A stretch of DNA of 38,641 nt from Ferroacidibacillus organovorans. Its GTDB lineage: Bacteria > Bacillota > Bacilli > Alicyclobacillales > SLC66. Below, piece after piece: positions 1-8,708 of the stretch (positions are counted from its first letter, which is position 1; each line of letters begins with the position of its first letter). The position numbers and the translations under genes are program-made. The stretch is taken from NCBI RefSeq assembly GCF_001642725.1, contig NZ_LSUQ01000023.1:1-38641 (forward strand), in the 5' to 3' direction. Below the pieces are notes generated by a model. That model was not told the DNA's origin and ran no database searches. It saw nothing but the letters and a program-made list of their open reading frames with translations.

Positions 1-2214
1 GAGCGGGCGCAACGTGTTGTTTGCCAAGATCATGTGCCCCGCTTCAAGCGCGAGATCCGCGCTCGCGCCCATCGCGACGCCGAGATTCGCTTCGACGAGC
101 GCCGGAGCGTCATTTATGCCATCTCCGACAAAACACACCTGTGTCCCCTCTTTTTTAAGTGCAGCAACGAGTCGCGCCTTATCGAGCGGCGTCTGTCGCG
201 CGTACCACTGCGTGATCCCTAATTGATCCGCGATGTGCGCCACCGCTTGTGGATGATCTCCACTTGCCAGCAAAATTTTGCACCCATCTCGTTTGAGGGT
301 TTCGATGACAGCGCGCGCCTCAGGTCGAATCTCACTTCCAAACGAGAGGATGGCCTTCACGTCATCATCAATGATGACGTAAGAAACCGTACTGCCCGCG
401 GCAGACCATGTTTGACACGTTTTCTGAAAACGTTGTGACACAGGGCACGCGAGGGGTGTGGCGCCAACTTTTACAGAGTGCCCCCGTACGGTCGCGTGAA
501 CCCCCCACCCGCCCACTTCGCAAAACGAAGCTACCGGGTGCAATTCGCACGCCTGATCATGTGCAAAGCGAAGGAGTGCGTCGGCGATTGGGTGTTGTGT
601 GGGGTACTCTGCGGACGCGGCCAAATTGAGCCAGGATGCAGTCGGCCTGTTCCCAGACGAACCCTCTGCCTTTTGCAAATCGACGTCGTCCGTGCACTGA
701 TAGGCCGTGACTGTCACTCGCCCAGTCGTCAGCGTTCCCGTTTTGTCAAAAAGAACAGCGGAGACTTTTTTCGCGCGCTCCATCGCGTCTTGACTGCGCA
801 GGAGAACACCGTGCTTCGCCAAGGCCTGCGCCCCGCTGAGCAACGCCACAGGCGTTGCGATACTCAGCGCGCATGGGCAACCGATGACCAATACTGAAAT
901 GGCGCGCAACCACGCGCTCGCGAGTGGGAGATGCGCGACGAAGAACCCGTAGACAAACGTAATCACGCCAAGCGTGAGTACCGCCGGAACAAAAATCACG
1001 ACAATGCGCTGCGCCAGATGGTTCCATGTTGACGTGGACGCCTGAGCGCGCCGCACGTAGTCGGCCGATTGGGAAAGCAGCGTCTCTTTGGCGCGCACCA
1101 CTTCGACGATCACGTCTGCGCCGTAGTGTGTCGTCCCCGCGTAAAGCAGATCGCGCACCCCTTTACTCACGCGTGTTCCTTCTCCCGTGAGTATCGCCTC
1201 ATCCACATCGCTCGCGCCGGAGACGATGCGCCCATCAACAGGAATAATCTCGCCTGAGCGGATGAGAACATGGTCATGCTCGCACACGCGCTCAACTGCG
1301 ATCCATTCTTCACGCATCCCCTGTTTGCGGCGCGCCTCGGTCGGCAGAATCTTTTGGACCATCTGTAAAACCGTCAGTGCGCGCTGTTTCGCCCCTGCCT
1401 CAAGGACGCGGCTCAGGAGAAGAAACGTAATCAATAACCCTGCGGTGTCAAAATAAAGGTAATCACCATTTAAGCGCAAACTGACGCAACTGTAGACAAA
1501 CGCAGACAAGCTCCCGATACTGACAAGCAGATCCATCGTGGGAACACCACGCGAAACGCTCGTCCACGCTCCGCGCAAAAACGGCCATCCGCTATAAAAA
1601 ATGGTAGGGATCGCAAGCGCAAGCAACCCGTACGATAGCGTCAACGCGAGAGGCTTTGAAAAAAGCGGGAGATCCCCTGACCAGACGGGAATACTCAGCA
1701 TCATCATGAAAAAGGTGAGAACAAGGGCAAGTGCAAGCCGTTTTCGCAAATCGAGCACGTTCAACGCATCCGCCTCATCTGCAATCACTCGCTGCAAGAC
1801 CGGATAGCCGAGCTTCTTTATCTCCGACGCAATCGTCGTGTCATCCAGGCGCTCTGCATCGTACATCACCTCCGCGAGCGATTGCACGTAGTCTGTTTTT
1901 ACAGAGAGGATCCCTTCGCGACGGCTCAACACATGCTGAATCAGTGTGCAGCACGATGGACAGAAAACGCCAGAGAGGGACAATCTTACAGTCTGCGGCG
2001 ATCCAGCGGATGACAAGGAACCAGACTCTTTGCGAACAGGCAGTTGGCTCAAAACATCAAAGCGAAAGCCTGGCTCACGCTTTAGACGCTCCACCTCTTT
2101 GGCGCCGAGCAATTCAAAGAGTTGCAGGCAAGCATGGCAACAAAACACACGCTTATCGCGGGGAATCGGTCGCACGATGGGCTGCTCACACAAGTCACAC
2201 GTTAGAATAGCCAT
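1..2214 (-). CDS. Copper-translocating P1B-type ATPase, FixI/CcoI-like (3' end outside window)
   Basis: The frame is open from the ATG at 2214 to the left edge, giving 738 residues with the C-terminus missing. It should pump copper across the membrane at the cost of ATP. Seen: a Cys-rich N-terminal metal-binding segment (CDLC at 6-9, FCCHAC at 24-29), an HMA-like domain with CPSCC at 85-89, four hydrophobic helices, the CPC ion-site motif at 446-448, the phosphorylation motif DKTGTLT from D490, a QHPIA motif and GDGIND at 697-702. The double N-terminal metal region is typical of FixI/CcoI pumps that supply copper to heme-copper oxidases rather than of plain CopA. The start overlaps the stop of the upstream gene by 13 bases, suggesting translational coupling. 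Only the last part of the hydrolase domain and the final helix pair are lost. The exact metal is inferred. Confidence 0.93.
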   Translation of the reverse strand, partial: MAILTCDLCEQPIVRPIPRDKRVFCCHACLQLFELLGAKEVERLKREPGFRFDVLSQLPVRKESGSLSSAGSPQTVRLSLSGVFCPSCCTLIQHVLSRREGILSVKTDYVQSLAEVMYDAERLDDTTIASEIKKLGYPVLQRVIADEADALNVLDLRKRLALALVLTFFMMMLSIPVWSGDLPLFSKPLALTLSYGLLALAIPTIFYSGWPFLRGAWTSVSRGVPTMDLLVSIGSLSAFVYSCVSLRLNGDYLYFDTAGLLITFLLLSRVLEAGAKQRALTVLQMVQKILPTEARRKQGMREEWIAVERVCEHDHVLIRSGEIIPVDGRIVSGASDVDEAILTGEGTRVSKGVRDLLYAGTTHYGADVIVEVVRAKETLLSQSADYVRRAQASTSTWNHLAQRIVVIFVPAVLTLGVITFVYGFFVAHLPLASAWLRAISVLVIGCPCALSIATPVALLSGAQALAKHGVLLRSQDAMERAKKVSAVLFDKTGTLTTGRVTVTAYQCTDDVDLQKAEGSSGNRPTASWLNLAASAEYPTQHPIADALLRFAHDQACELHPVASFCEVGGWGVHATVRGHSVKVGATPLACPVSQRFQKTCQTWSAAGSTVSYVIIDDDVKAILSFGSEIRPEARAVIETLKRDGCKILLASGDHPQAVAHIADQLGITQWYARQTPLDKARLVAALKKEGTQVCFVGDGINDAPALVEANLGVAMGASADLALEAGHMILANNTLRPL

Positions 2215-2945
2215 GCATTCACACTCGGGATCCAGTGATTCATCGCAAGTCCCCTCAAAATAAACAGAATGCCACTGCACGTCATCACGGTGGCGGACAC
2301 GTTCGCAAAAATTCTTCCCTGCAAGCGCTTCTTCCCGTACCAACCGATGATGGCAACCGCAAGAAGCGAGGGAACCGTCCCCAATCCAAACGCGAGCAAG
2401 CTGAGCCCGCCTGCGAGAGCAGAACCGGTCGCTGACGCGGCCAATAACAACGCAAACATAAGCCCGCAGGGGTGCAAACCGAGCAGCGTGCCGGAGAAAA
2501 AGGCGTAGCCTGCTGAGGTTCTCTGCATTCCTTCTCGCAGCACACGCTGAATCGGCTTCCACGAGAGGATGGACCAGCGCTCAATGAACCCACCACCGTG
2601 CCCCGTGCGAAACTCGTCCACTGCCCAACCGATCATGAGAATTCCCCCCACAAGCCCTGAGATCGCTTCGATTCCCGTCGCGCTGCGAAGGGTGTTTAAA
2701 AAGGATCCCATCTCCCCAAACACTGCGCCAAGACACATAAAAGCGGTCACACGTCCCAGATTGTGCAGCAACTGACTTTTTAGAAACGCGACCAAAATAA
2801 AATGTGGTGAAGCGCCTTGCTCCGCTTTGACGCGCGCTCCTAAGCTGTATGCGAGAACGAACGGCCCGCACATTCCCGAACAGTGGAGAAACCCCTGAAT
2901 AAACCCGATCAAAAGCGCCCCACTCATCAGCATATAAAGCTGCAT
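2202..2945 (-). CDS. TauE/SafE-like (DsbD_2 type) membrane protein
   Basis: A 247-residue protein with about six hydrophobic helices. The first helix carries FLHCSGMCGP, the Cys-x3-Cys-Gly-Pro signature of the DsbD-related transmembrane family often annotated as sulfite exporter TauE/SafE. In many genomes such proteins sit next to fixI/ccoI and help copper or thiol handling during oxidase assembly, which fits its position directly upstream of and overlapping the copper ATPase. The ATG at 2945 has a GGAGGTG ribosome binding site seven bases upstream. Sulfite transport is a less likely role in this context. Family membership is fairly sure, substrate unknown. Confidence 0.82.
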   Translation of the reverse strand: MQLYMLMSGALLIGFIQGFLHCSGMCGPFVLAYSLGARVKAEQGASPHFILVAFLKSQLLHNLGRVTAFMCLGAVFGEMGSFLNTLRSATGIEAISGLVGGILMIGWAVDEFRTGHGGGFIERWSILSWKPIQRVLREGMQRTSAGYAFFSGTLLGLHPCGLMFALLLAASATGSALAGGLSLLAFGLGTVPSLLAVAIIGWYGKKRLQGRIFANVSATVMTCSGILFILRGLAMNHWIPSVNAWLF

Positions 2946-2973
2946 GTAAACCCACCTCCGCCTACCGCACGGT

Positions 2974-3558
2974 TTACCAACTGCTACTCGCCAGAATGTT
3001 TGTTAGCATCATAAAAACCAGCACCGTTTGAAAAAGCAACGCAAGCCACAAACGATTCGGGAGCAGTATGCTCCACGCGCTACCCGTGAGAAATCCCGTG
3101 AGAACGAGTGAGAGATTCGCTTCGACAAAAAGCCAGATGTGTCCATCAAGAAACGCATTGAGTGTCGGAAGTGTCCACAAGGGCACCGGGAGCATGCCTA
3201 AAAAGACAATGCAGGCGGCGATAGAGCGCAGGAGTTCCTTACGCTTTGTTTCTGCCGTTTTAGGCAGCAACGTGCGCAGCAGCGTCTCTCCGACACGACG
3301 CGTGGAAATCGGTAACGACAGACCCACGATGACACCGCAAAGTGCGAGTGCAAAATAGACAATCGCGTGAGGTAAGACCACCGCGCGGCGGTCTGCTTGC
3401 GTGATCAGAAAATCCACTTGGCGCGATACGGCTGCGATAAAGATCATCAGCGCGATCGTGCGCCACATGAGAATCGTCTTTGACCTCACCCAGTCAAACG
3501 AGGTTGTGATGGATAGCGCGCGCTTAGGAATGGACTTCGATGGAATCGCTTTGCTCAT
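2974..3558 (-). CDS. Small polytopic membrane protein in the copper-module operon
   Basis: A 194-residue protein not recognised as a named family. It has a basic N-terminus and about five hydrophobic stretches (near residues 30-50, 65-85, 110-135, 145-165 and 175-190), with no Cys or His-rich motif. The ATG at 3558 is preferred because AAGAGGTG lies six bases upstream; the in-frame GTG at 3567 falls inside that ribosome binding site. Its 5' end overlaps the 3' end of the FixH-like gene and it is 28 bases from the next gene, so it belongs to the same operon. It may be a membrane partner in oxidase or copper assembly; this is inferred only from position. Confidence 0.75.
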   Translation of the reverse strand: MSKAIPSKSIPKRALSITTSFDWVRSKTILMWRTIALMIFIAAVSRQVDFLITQADRRAVVLPHAIVYFALALCGVIVGLSLPISTRRVGETLLRTLLPKTAETKRKELLRSIAACIVFLGMLPVPLWTLPTLNAFLDGHIWLFVEANLSLVLTGFLTGSAWSILLPNRLWLALLFQTVLVFMMLTNILASSSW

Positions 3559-3943
3559 AGAGGGCACCTCTTATCGCGAGTAAAAAATGGATCGTCCACC
3601 TTCCCCGCATCGTAAATAGCACATCTCCTTCATAGCGTTCGGGTGCGACCGGACGCATCACAGCTTCCACCGCCGGCATGCTCATGCCTAGCATCGTTGC
3701 TCTCACGCGCACCGATTGAATCTGCGTACGACGCATCTCCGACGGCAGTCGTACGCTGATCCGCACGCGCACCCATCTCAACTCGTAAAGTTTTGCAGGA
3801 AAACGGAGCAGTGTGACGCGGATTCCCTCTTTTTGAGCAGGGACGGCACTGGGGAGCGCATCCTGGAAATTTCCACAACCGAGCAAACCGCTCATCACGA
3901 GGGCGATGGAAAGGATCGACTGAAGCTTTACATCCCTCATCAT
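3524..3943 (-). CDS. FixH/YtkA-like lipoprotein
   Basis: A 139-residue exported lipoprotein. A hydrophobic signal ends in a lipobox LLGC, and the mature part resembles the FixH/YtkA-like family: an extended beta-rich domain with GMSMPAVEAVMRP, then RYEGDVLFTMRGRWTIHF, the usual G-x-W strand near the end. FixH proteins accompany FixI-type ATPases in oxidase maturation, and this gene heads the operon that contains one. The start is uncertain: an in-frame TTG at 3964 also exists, but ATG at 3943 or 3940 gives a normal lipoprotein signal. A copper-binding role via the Met and His-poor face is possible but not shown. Confidence 0.78.
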   Translation of the reverse strand: MMRDVKLQSILSIALVMSGLLGCGNFQDALPSAVPAQKEGIRVTLLRFPAKLYELRWVRVRISVRLPSEMRRTQIQSVRVRATMLGMSMPAVEAVMRPVAPERYEGDVLFTMRGRWTIHFLLAIRGALYEQSDSIEVHS

Positions 3944-4075
3944 CTCCCGGCATCGCTCCCACAAATCTGGTTAGACAGTCAACAAATTGCTTAGCTGGAA
4001 CTTCATGCATACCTTTTACGTTTGCAGATCATATTATCCCTAAACCAGATCGAAAGAGGTGAGATTCTCAAAGAG

Positions 4076-4606
4076 ATGAAAACGAAATCAAGATGGATGA
4101 TCGGCGCGATGACAAGCGCGCTGTTGCTGACAGGTTGTGATGCGCAAATTCAGAGCAACCCGTCATCTTTGATGGTGACAGACGCTGCGACACAGACCGT
4201 CAATCTTTTTCTCTCAATGGCGCGGCACAGCGAAAACCTCTCTGCCAATTTTAACGGCTATGCAAACGGCCAACTGGTCATTACCGTACCTGTCGGATAC
4301 ACCGTGGCGCTTCACGTGACGAATGACGGAGGAATCCCATATGACATAGGCGTTTACGATGCGGCACAGCACGTCGCCTTTGCCGGATCTGCGCTCTCCA
4401 TCTCCGATTTGGAGAACAATCCCACGGCAGGCATCATGCCAGGCAACTCGCAGACCCTTCGCTTTGTCGCGAATCGCGTCGGCAATTTCCGTTTAGAAAA
4501 CATGCTGTATCGCTACCCAACCCACGCCCCAACCCATGAACCGCTTGGCATGTGGGCACAGTTTCGCGTGGTCTCGTCAGGCGTGCCGAGTGTTCAAGTT
4601 GAGTAA
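4076..4606 (+). CDS. Sulfocyanin-like lipoprotein lacking usual copper ligands
   Basis: A 176-residue exported protein with signal and lipobox LTGC. The mature domain resembles sulfocyanin, a one-copper electron carrier: FNGYANGQL, a VPVGYTV strand, an xPxxI loop and a terminal GMW. At the expected first His the sequence has Tyr (IPYD, Y89), and where sulfocyanins have LxCG it reads LENM (residues 140-143), with no Cys in the mature protein beyond the lipid-modified one. Several His (THAPTH) and the Met of GMW (M159) remain. It therefore may not bind type 1 copper. ATG 4076 is chosen over a TTG at 4022 because it starts a normal signal peptide, with AGAGGTGAG upstream. It precedes the cupredoxin and oxidase genes. 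Confidence 0.8.
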   Translation: MKTKSRWMIGAMTSALLLTGCDAQIQSNPSSLMVTDAATQTVNLFLSMARHSENLSANFNGYANGQLVITVPVGYTVALHVTNDGGIPYDIGVYDAAQHVAFAGSALSISDLENNPTAGIMPGNSQTLRFVANRVGNFRLENMLYRYPTHAPTHEPLGMWAQFRVVSSGVPSVQVE

Positions 4607-4667
4607 GGGGTTTTGACGTACGTGAGGATGATCGATAGGACGATTGAAAAGTTCGGAGGGTTTACGT

Positions 4668-5300
4668 ATGCAGGAGGATTCTTCACTGCGACGAGTTGAT
4701 CCATCAAGACGCGACCCACACTGGAGCGCAACCACGTTTTTTGTCGTTCTCGGTTTGGTCGTCTTGATCAGTATCCTCTCGCTTTTTTTGAAACGGCCCA
4801 TAAGTGATGCGACCGCCGCGATGACAGGCACAACGCTAAATGAGCCAGTCACGCAGATTGAGCAATATGACTATGGTTTCGAACCACACCACATCACGTG
4901 GCGGGCAGGTGACCAGGTAACCATCTCACTTCACAACCGCAGCACAACACACTGGCATGAGATGATGCTCGGCCGCGGCTACGACTATACGCCTTCCGCA
5001 TTTGGTCCGATCGCAACACAGTTTGACACTGATTTTTGGAACGGCATCCATGTCACGTTCAGCGGTGCAAACCATGTTGACAACTTGTGTGTCAACAAAG
5101 CGATCGCTAAATTTATCGGCCCGATGCCAAACATCGTGACGGGCGGGAATTTTAGTCCAACACTGCAACCAGGCGGCAGTCTCAACATGACATTTACAGT
5201 GCCGAATAAACCGGGGACATGGCACTACGGGTGCTTCGTGCAACAGTACGTGCATTACATGGCAGGGATGCGGGGAACCATTACCATTTTGCCAAGGTGA
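4668..5300 (+). CDS. Membrane-anchored cupredoxin
   Basis: A 210-residue protein with one N-terminal transmembrane helix (about residues 28-46) and an outward cupredoxin domain. The type 1 copper ligands appear complete: a His in HWHE (95 or 97), then C189 in YGCF, H196 in YVHY and M201 in AGM, giving C-x6-H-x4-M. A roughly 60-residue insertion containing NHVDNLCVNK lies between the first His and the Cys and is longer than in plastocyanin-like proteins. The ATG at 4668 has CGGAGGG seven bases upstream. Position between the sulfocyanin-like gene and oxidase subunit II suggests it passes electrons to the CuA site. Partner and potential are inferred. Confidence 0.88.
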   Translation: MQEDSSLRRVDPSRRDPHWSATTFFVVLGLVVLISILSLFLKRPISDATAAMTGTTLNEPVTQIEQYDYGFEPHHITWRAGDQVTISLHNRSTTHWHEMMLGRGYDYTPSAFGPIATQFDTDFWNGIHVTFSGANHVDNLCVNKAIAKFIGPMPNIVTGGNFSPTLQPGGSLNMTFTVPNKPGTWHYGCFVQQYVHYMAGMRGTITILPR

Positions 5301-5354
5301 AGATTCGGCAACGCATTACCGTTTCATGTACATGAAAGAGAAGTAGGGGTGAAC

Positions 5355-6146
5355 ATGATCGATATTCTACTGTTTGCATTCTTTTGGCTGATCGCAACGC
5401 TCCTTGGTGAGTGGGGGGTTCACGCCATGGAGGCGCGCGGGTTGTATTATAGCGCAGCCACATCGCAGGCGCTCGATGGCGAAAAAGCGGTTGCTTTCAT
5501 CCTGACGATGCTCGTTCCGGTCATCGCGTTTGTCGTGGTGATGTTGATCTACACGGCGATCCGATTTCGTTCGCGAAAATCACTTCAGTTTCGCGACAAC
5601 AAAGTGTTTATCGGCATCTGGGTTTTGTTCAGTATCGCGCTAAATATTCTATTCTTTGTGCACCCTTCTGCTTCAGCGCTAGAACAGATGTTTAACAATG
5701 AAGAGGCTCGTTTGAATCGTCACGATCTGATTGTCAATGTCACGGCACGCCAGTGGGAGTGGATCTTCAGCTATCCGCAATACGGAATTCAAACCGCTGA
5801 AGACAGCAACGGCAACAGCACACTGTATTTGCCAGTCAACCAAAATGTGCGTTTTGTTTTACGTTCCTATGACCCATACCACACGTATGATCCGAATGGG
5901 GCTGTGATACACGATTTCTGGATTCCGGCATTCGGGCTAAAGCAAGACATCATTCCGGGAGAAACGCGTCTCGAGTACGTTCACACGAACAAGATCACAT
6001 CGTACGACGTCGATCCGATGGTTCGGGTGCAATGCGCGGAAGTATGCGGTCCAGGCCATCCCTTCATGGAGGCGCCAGTGCATGTCGTTTCCTCCTCCGA
6101 TTTTATGAAGTGGGTACAAGCTCAGCGCAAACTCGAAGCATCCTGA
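5355..6146 (+). CDS. Cytochrome c oxidase subunit II (CuA)
   Basis: A 263-residue subunit II of a heme-copper oxidase. The binuclear CuA site is complete: H186 in HDFW, then C227, C231, H235 and M238 in CAEVCGPGHPFM, plus the aromatic electron-entry motif ARQWEW. It appears to have three N-terminal hydrophobic helices (near 3-20, 46-70 and 84-103), one more than the common two. No cytochrome c domain is fused at the C-terminus, so the donor is a separate protein, plausibly the cupredoxin just upstream. ATG 5355 is preferred over GTG 5349 because AGGGGTG is well placed for it. Confidence 0.95.
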   Translation: MIDILLFAFFWLIATLLGEWGVHAMEARGLYYSAATSQALDGEKAVAFILTMLVPVIAFVVVMLIYTAIRFRSRKSLQFRDNKVFIGIWVLFSIALNILFFVHPSASALEQMFNNEEARLNRHDLIVNVTARQWEWIFSYPQYGIQTAEDSNGNSTLYLPVNQNVRFVLRSYDPYHTYDPNGAVIHDFWIPAFGLKQDIIPGETRLEYVHTNKITSYDVDPMVRVQCAEVCGPGHPFMEAPVHVVSSSDFMKWVQAQRKLEAS

Positions 6147-6200
6147 TGATTCATAGAAAGATTCATCAGGAACAATTCCCCTAAATAAAGGAGCATTTGG

Positions 6201-8069
6201 ATGAGCGCTAATGCTGCGGGACTAAGCGGTGTGGATACCGCAAACCGCCAAAGACGGCGAATAGCTCCGCCTGTTATTCGCGGACTGTTATGGGCTGCCA
6301 TCGGATTTCTCGTCTTTAATACGCTGGTGAGCCAAGTCATTGATCGACAACCGTATGACCCATTTGTCACGCGCGTCTCCGCAACAGTCGGATGGGCTGC
6401 CGCAGTCATTGGCTGGTTGCTTGGCGTCGGTGCGTGGGAAGTGATTGTTCGCCCCTTTTTCGGCCACCCTGTAGAGTGGGACATCCCGAATGATTGGCGC
6501 CGCTACTTCATGTTCAGCACAGATCACAAAGTGGTTGGTCTTCAATACATTTTCACGACCACGGGGAGTTTTCTTCTGGCTGGATTGGCTGCCATGATGA
6601 TGCGGATGGAATTGATGAACGCAAAACTGTGGGTTTTCACAAATCCGGGCGCTTATCTGACAACCGTCGGCATTCACGGCACCGTCATGATGTTTTCTGT
6701 CGGAACGGTCGCATTGGTCGGAGGTTTCGCAAACTATTTCATTCCGCTAATGATGGGTTCTAACTCATCCGCCTATCCGCGCATGTCAGGACTCAGCCAC
6801 TGGCTGCTTCCGGCAGGTATCGCCACTGTATTTCTCAGTCCACTGCTCGGACAGTGGACAACCGGTTGGCGCGCTTATGCGCCATTGTCAGGGCAAGATC
6901 CGTCAGGGATCGTGTTTTACTATCTTGGAGTGTTTGCGATGACCACGTCATCCCTGCTCGTGGCGATCAATCTGACCGCGACCATCATCTTCAATCGTGC
7001 GCCCGGACTCACCTGGAATCGGCTACCGATGTTTGGGTGGGGAATTCTCGCGGTTAGTCTGCTCACCATTATTTGGGTGCCTGAGATTCAAATGACGTTT
7101 ATCATTTCTCTCCTCAACTTGATCGTACCCTTTTCACTTTTTGAGCAAACCGGCTCACCGCTCACCTATATGGAGTCGTTTTGGCTTTTCGGTCACCCGG
7201 AGGTATACATCATCGTCGTTCCAGCATTCGCGCTGTGGCAGGAGATCATCCCTGTCATGGGTCAAAAAACGTTGTTTGCAAGACAGTGGGGCGTGCTCGG
7301 CCTCGTGTTTGTCATGCTGTTCAGCGGTCTGGTTTGGGCGCATCACATGTTTACAAACATGCGCAACAGCGAGATGCTTCCGTTTTCCTTTTTTACAGAG
7401 ATGATCTCGATTCCGACTGGTTTCTCTTATCTGGTCGTACTCGGCACGCTGTGGGGGGCAAGACTAAAGTTCAGTACGCCTACTCTTTTCGTGCTGATGA
7501 GCATGTTCAATTTTCTCATCGGGGGGATCACGGGCGTTCTCTTGGCCGACCCTGTCATCAATCTGCAAACACACGACACCTTTTTTGTCTTATCTCACTT
7601 TCACTACACCGTGATTGGCTCTATGGTCTTCACGTGGCTCGCTGCAGCCTATTACTGGCTCCCTAAATTGTCCGGGCGCATGTACAACGAAACCCTAGGT
7701 AAATTGGGCGCAATCTGGGTATTTATCGCATTCAACTCAGCGTTTGGACAAATGTTCTTCGTTGGACTTCGCGGCATGAATCGCTGGGTTGCAGTCTACC
7801 CACAGTATCTACAAAACATGAATTTTTCAATTTCCATGTTTGCCTTTTTACTGGGATTGGGATTCCTGTTTAACTTTGTGCATATCACATGGATGTGGAA
7901 TAAAGGGAAGCCAGTTGGGCAAAATCCGTGGAATGGCAAAACTTTAGAGTGGTTTGGCACACCAAAACCTGGGATTGCCACGTTCAGCCCACTTCCGCAC
8001 GTTGAGACAGGCTTTTACGATTACAGCGAAAACACGCCACCAACACCATCACCGCCAAAAAGGATGTGA
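6201..8069 (+). CDS. Heme-copper oxidase subunit I
   Basis: A 622-residue catalytic subunit. The heme and CuB ligands are present: H159 in HGTVMMF, H332 with Y336 in GHPEVY, H381-H382 in WAHHMF, and H466/H468 in HFHY. It carries an extra N-terminal region with about two added helices before the usual STDHK start. Two residues that feed protons in typical A-type enzymes are replaced: the Asp of the GAPDMAFPR motif is Ser (S189 in GSNSSAYPR) and the Lys of PTGIK is Ser (S409 in PTGFS). The Glu of HPEVY (E334) is kept. ATG 6201 has AAAGGAG seven bases upstream. The electron donor is probably a copper protein. Confidence 0.95.
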   Translation: MSANAAGLSGVDTANRQRRRIAPPVIRGLLWAAIGFLVFNTLVSQVIDRQPYDPFVTRVSATVGWAAAVIGWLLGVGAWEVIVRPFFGHPVEWDIPNDWRRYFMFSTDHKVVGLQYIFTTTGSFLLAGLAAMMMRMELMNAKLWVFTNPGAYLTTVGIHGTVMMFSVGTVALVGGFANYFIPLMMGSNSSAYPRMSGLSHWLLPAGIATVFLSPLLGQWTTGWRAYAPLSGQDPSGIVFYYLGVFAMTTSSLLVAINLTATIIFNRAPGLTWNRLPMFGWGILAVSLLTIIWVPEIQMTFIISLLNLIVPFSLFEQTGSPLTYMESFWLFGHPEVYIIVVPAFALWQEIIPVMGQKTLFARQWGVLGLVFVMLFSGLVWAHHMFTNMRNSEMLPFSFFTEMISIPTGFSYLVVLGTLWGARLKFSTPTLFVLMSMFNFLIGGITGVLLADPVINLQTHDTFFVLSHFHYTVIGSMVFTWLAAAYYWLPKLSGRMYNETLGKLGAIWVFIAFNSAFGQMFFVGLRGMNRWVAVYPQYLQNMNFSISMFAFLLGLGFLFNFVHITWMWNKGKPVGQNPWNGKTLEWFGTPKPGIATFSPLPHVETGFYDYSENTPPTPSPPKRM

Positions 8070-8074
8070 TCAAA

Positions 8075-8656
8075 ATGTCCAGTCATAACACCTACACAAA
8101 AACCTCATTACGGATAGGGCCACTGTCCGAGCGCGATTTGAGGAAAAATCGCTTCGGTATGAGCTTATATTGCATTTCGCAAGCGGTACCCTACTTCTTG
8201 CTTATCAATATTCGCTTTGTGATTGCCGGGAATTTCGTACCTGTCGGCCTGAATCTGTGGTTGGGAGGAATCATTCCGACCGTCGCGCTACTCGTCGGAA
8301 TCATCCCGCTTTTCACCGCGCGCGCTGCATTGCAAAAAGACGACATTCCACGCGTTCGCAGCCATGTCATGACTGCGATGCTTCTTGGCTTGATCGGTCT
8401 GCTCAGCCTGCTGTTCCCACTCTGGTTTCACAATTTTGATGCGCTGAGCCCATTTGGAGAGATTGATCTGATCTCACTCGGTGTCGCCAGCTTCTACACC
8501 ATAATTGCTCTGATCGTCGCCTGGGGCGTCTATCTTCGTCTCGGTAAAGGGCTCATCCGAAAAGAGACCGGTTGGGGCATCGAAGCGACCATTTGGGTCT
8601 ATGCGTTTAATGCGATCGCCTGGACTGCGCTTTTCTTCACGCTCGATCTCTTGTAA
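8075..8656 (+). CDS. Oxidase subunit III-like membrane protein
   Basis: A 193-residue protein with about five hydrophobic helices, directly downstream of subunit I. The first helix (FGMSLYCISQAVPYFLL) resembles the start of cytochrome oxidase subunit III, where the usual Ser-Glu-Ala is Ser-Gln-Ala, and the length fits the short five-helix form. ATG 8075 is preferred because AAAGGA is about ten bases upstream; a GTG at 8066 overlapping the subunit I stop is the alternative. Assignment rests partly on gene order, as subunit III conservation is weak here. Confidence 0.8.
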   Translation: MSSHNTYTKTSLRIGPLSERDLRKNRFGMSLYCISQAVPYFLLINIRFVIAGNFVPVGLNLWLGGIIPTVALLVGIIPLFTARAALQKDDIPRVRSHVMTAMLLGLIGLLSLLFPLWFHNFDALSPFGEIDLISLGVASFYTIIALIVAWGVYLRLGKGLIRKETGWGIEATIWVYAFNAIAWTALFFTLDLL

Positions 8657-8708
8657 GGCGTATCCGCTCCTCTCCGTACAATCGAGCACCTAAGGAGTGA
8701 ATTTATTT

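Noticed and set aside
368-1027. Short minus-strand open frames inside the copper ATPase gene
   Set aside because: They are in other frames; the ATPase frame is open all the way from 2214 to 1 with all family motifs, so these are shadows.
4015-4075. Divergent promoter between the FixH-like and sulfocyanin-like genes
   Set aside because: TATTAT (4032-4037, plus) and TATGAT (4033-4028, minus) look like -10 elements, but no acceptable -35 was found for the plus side, so neither was called.
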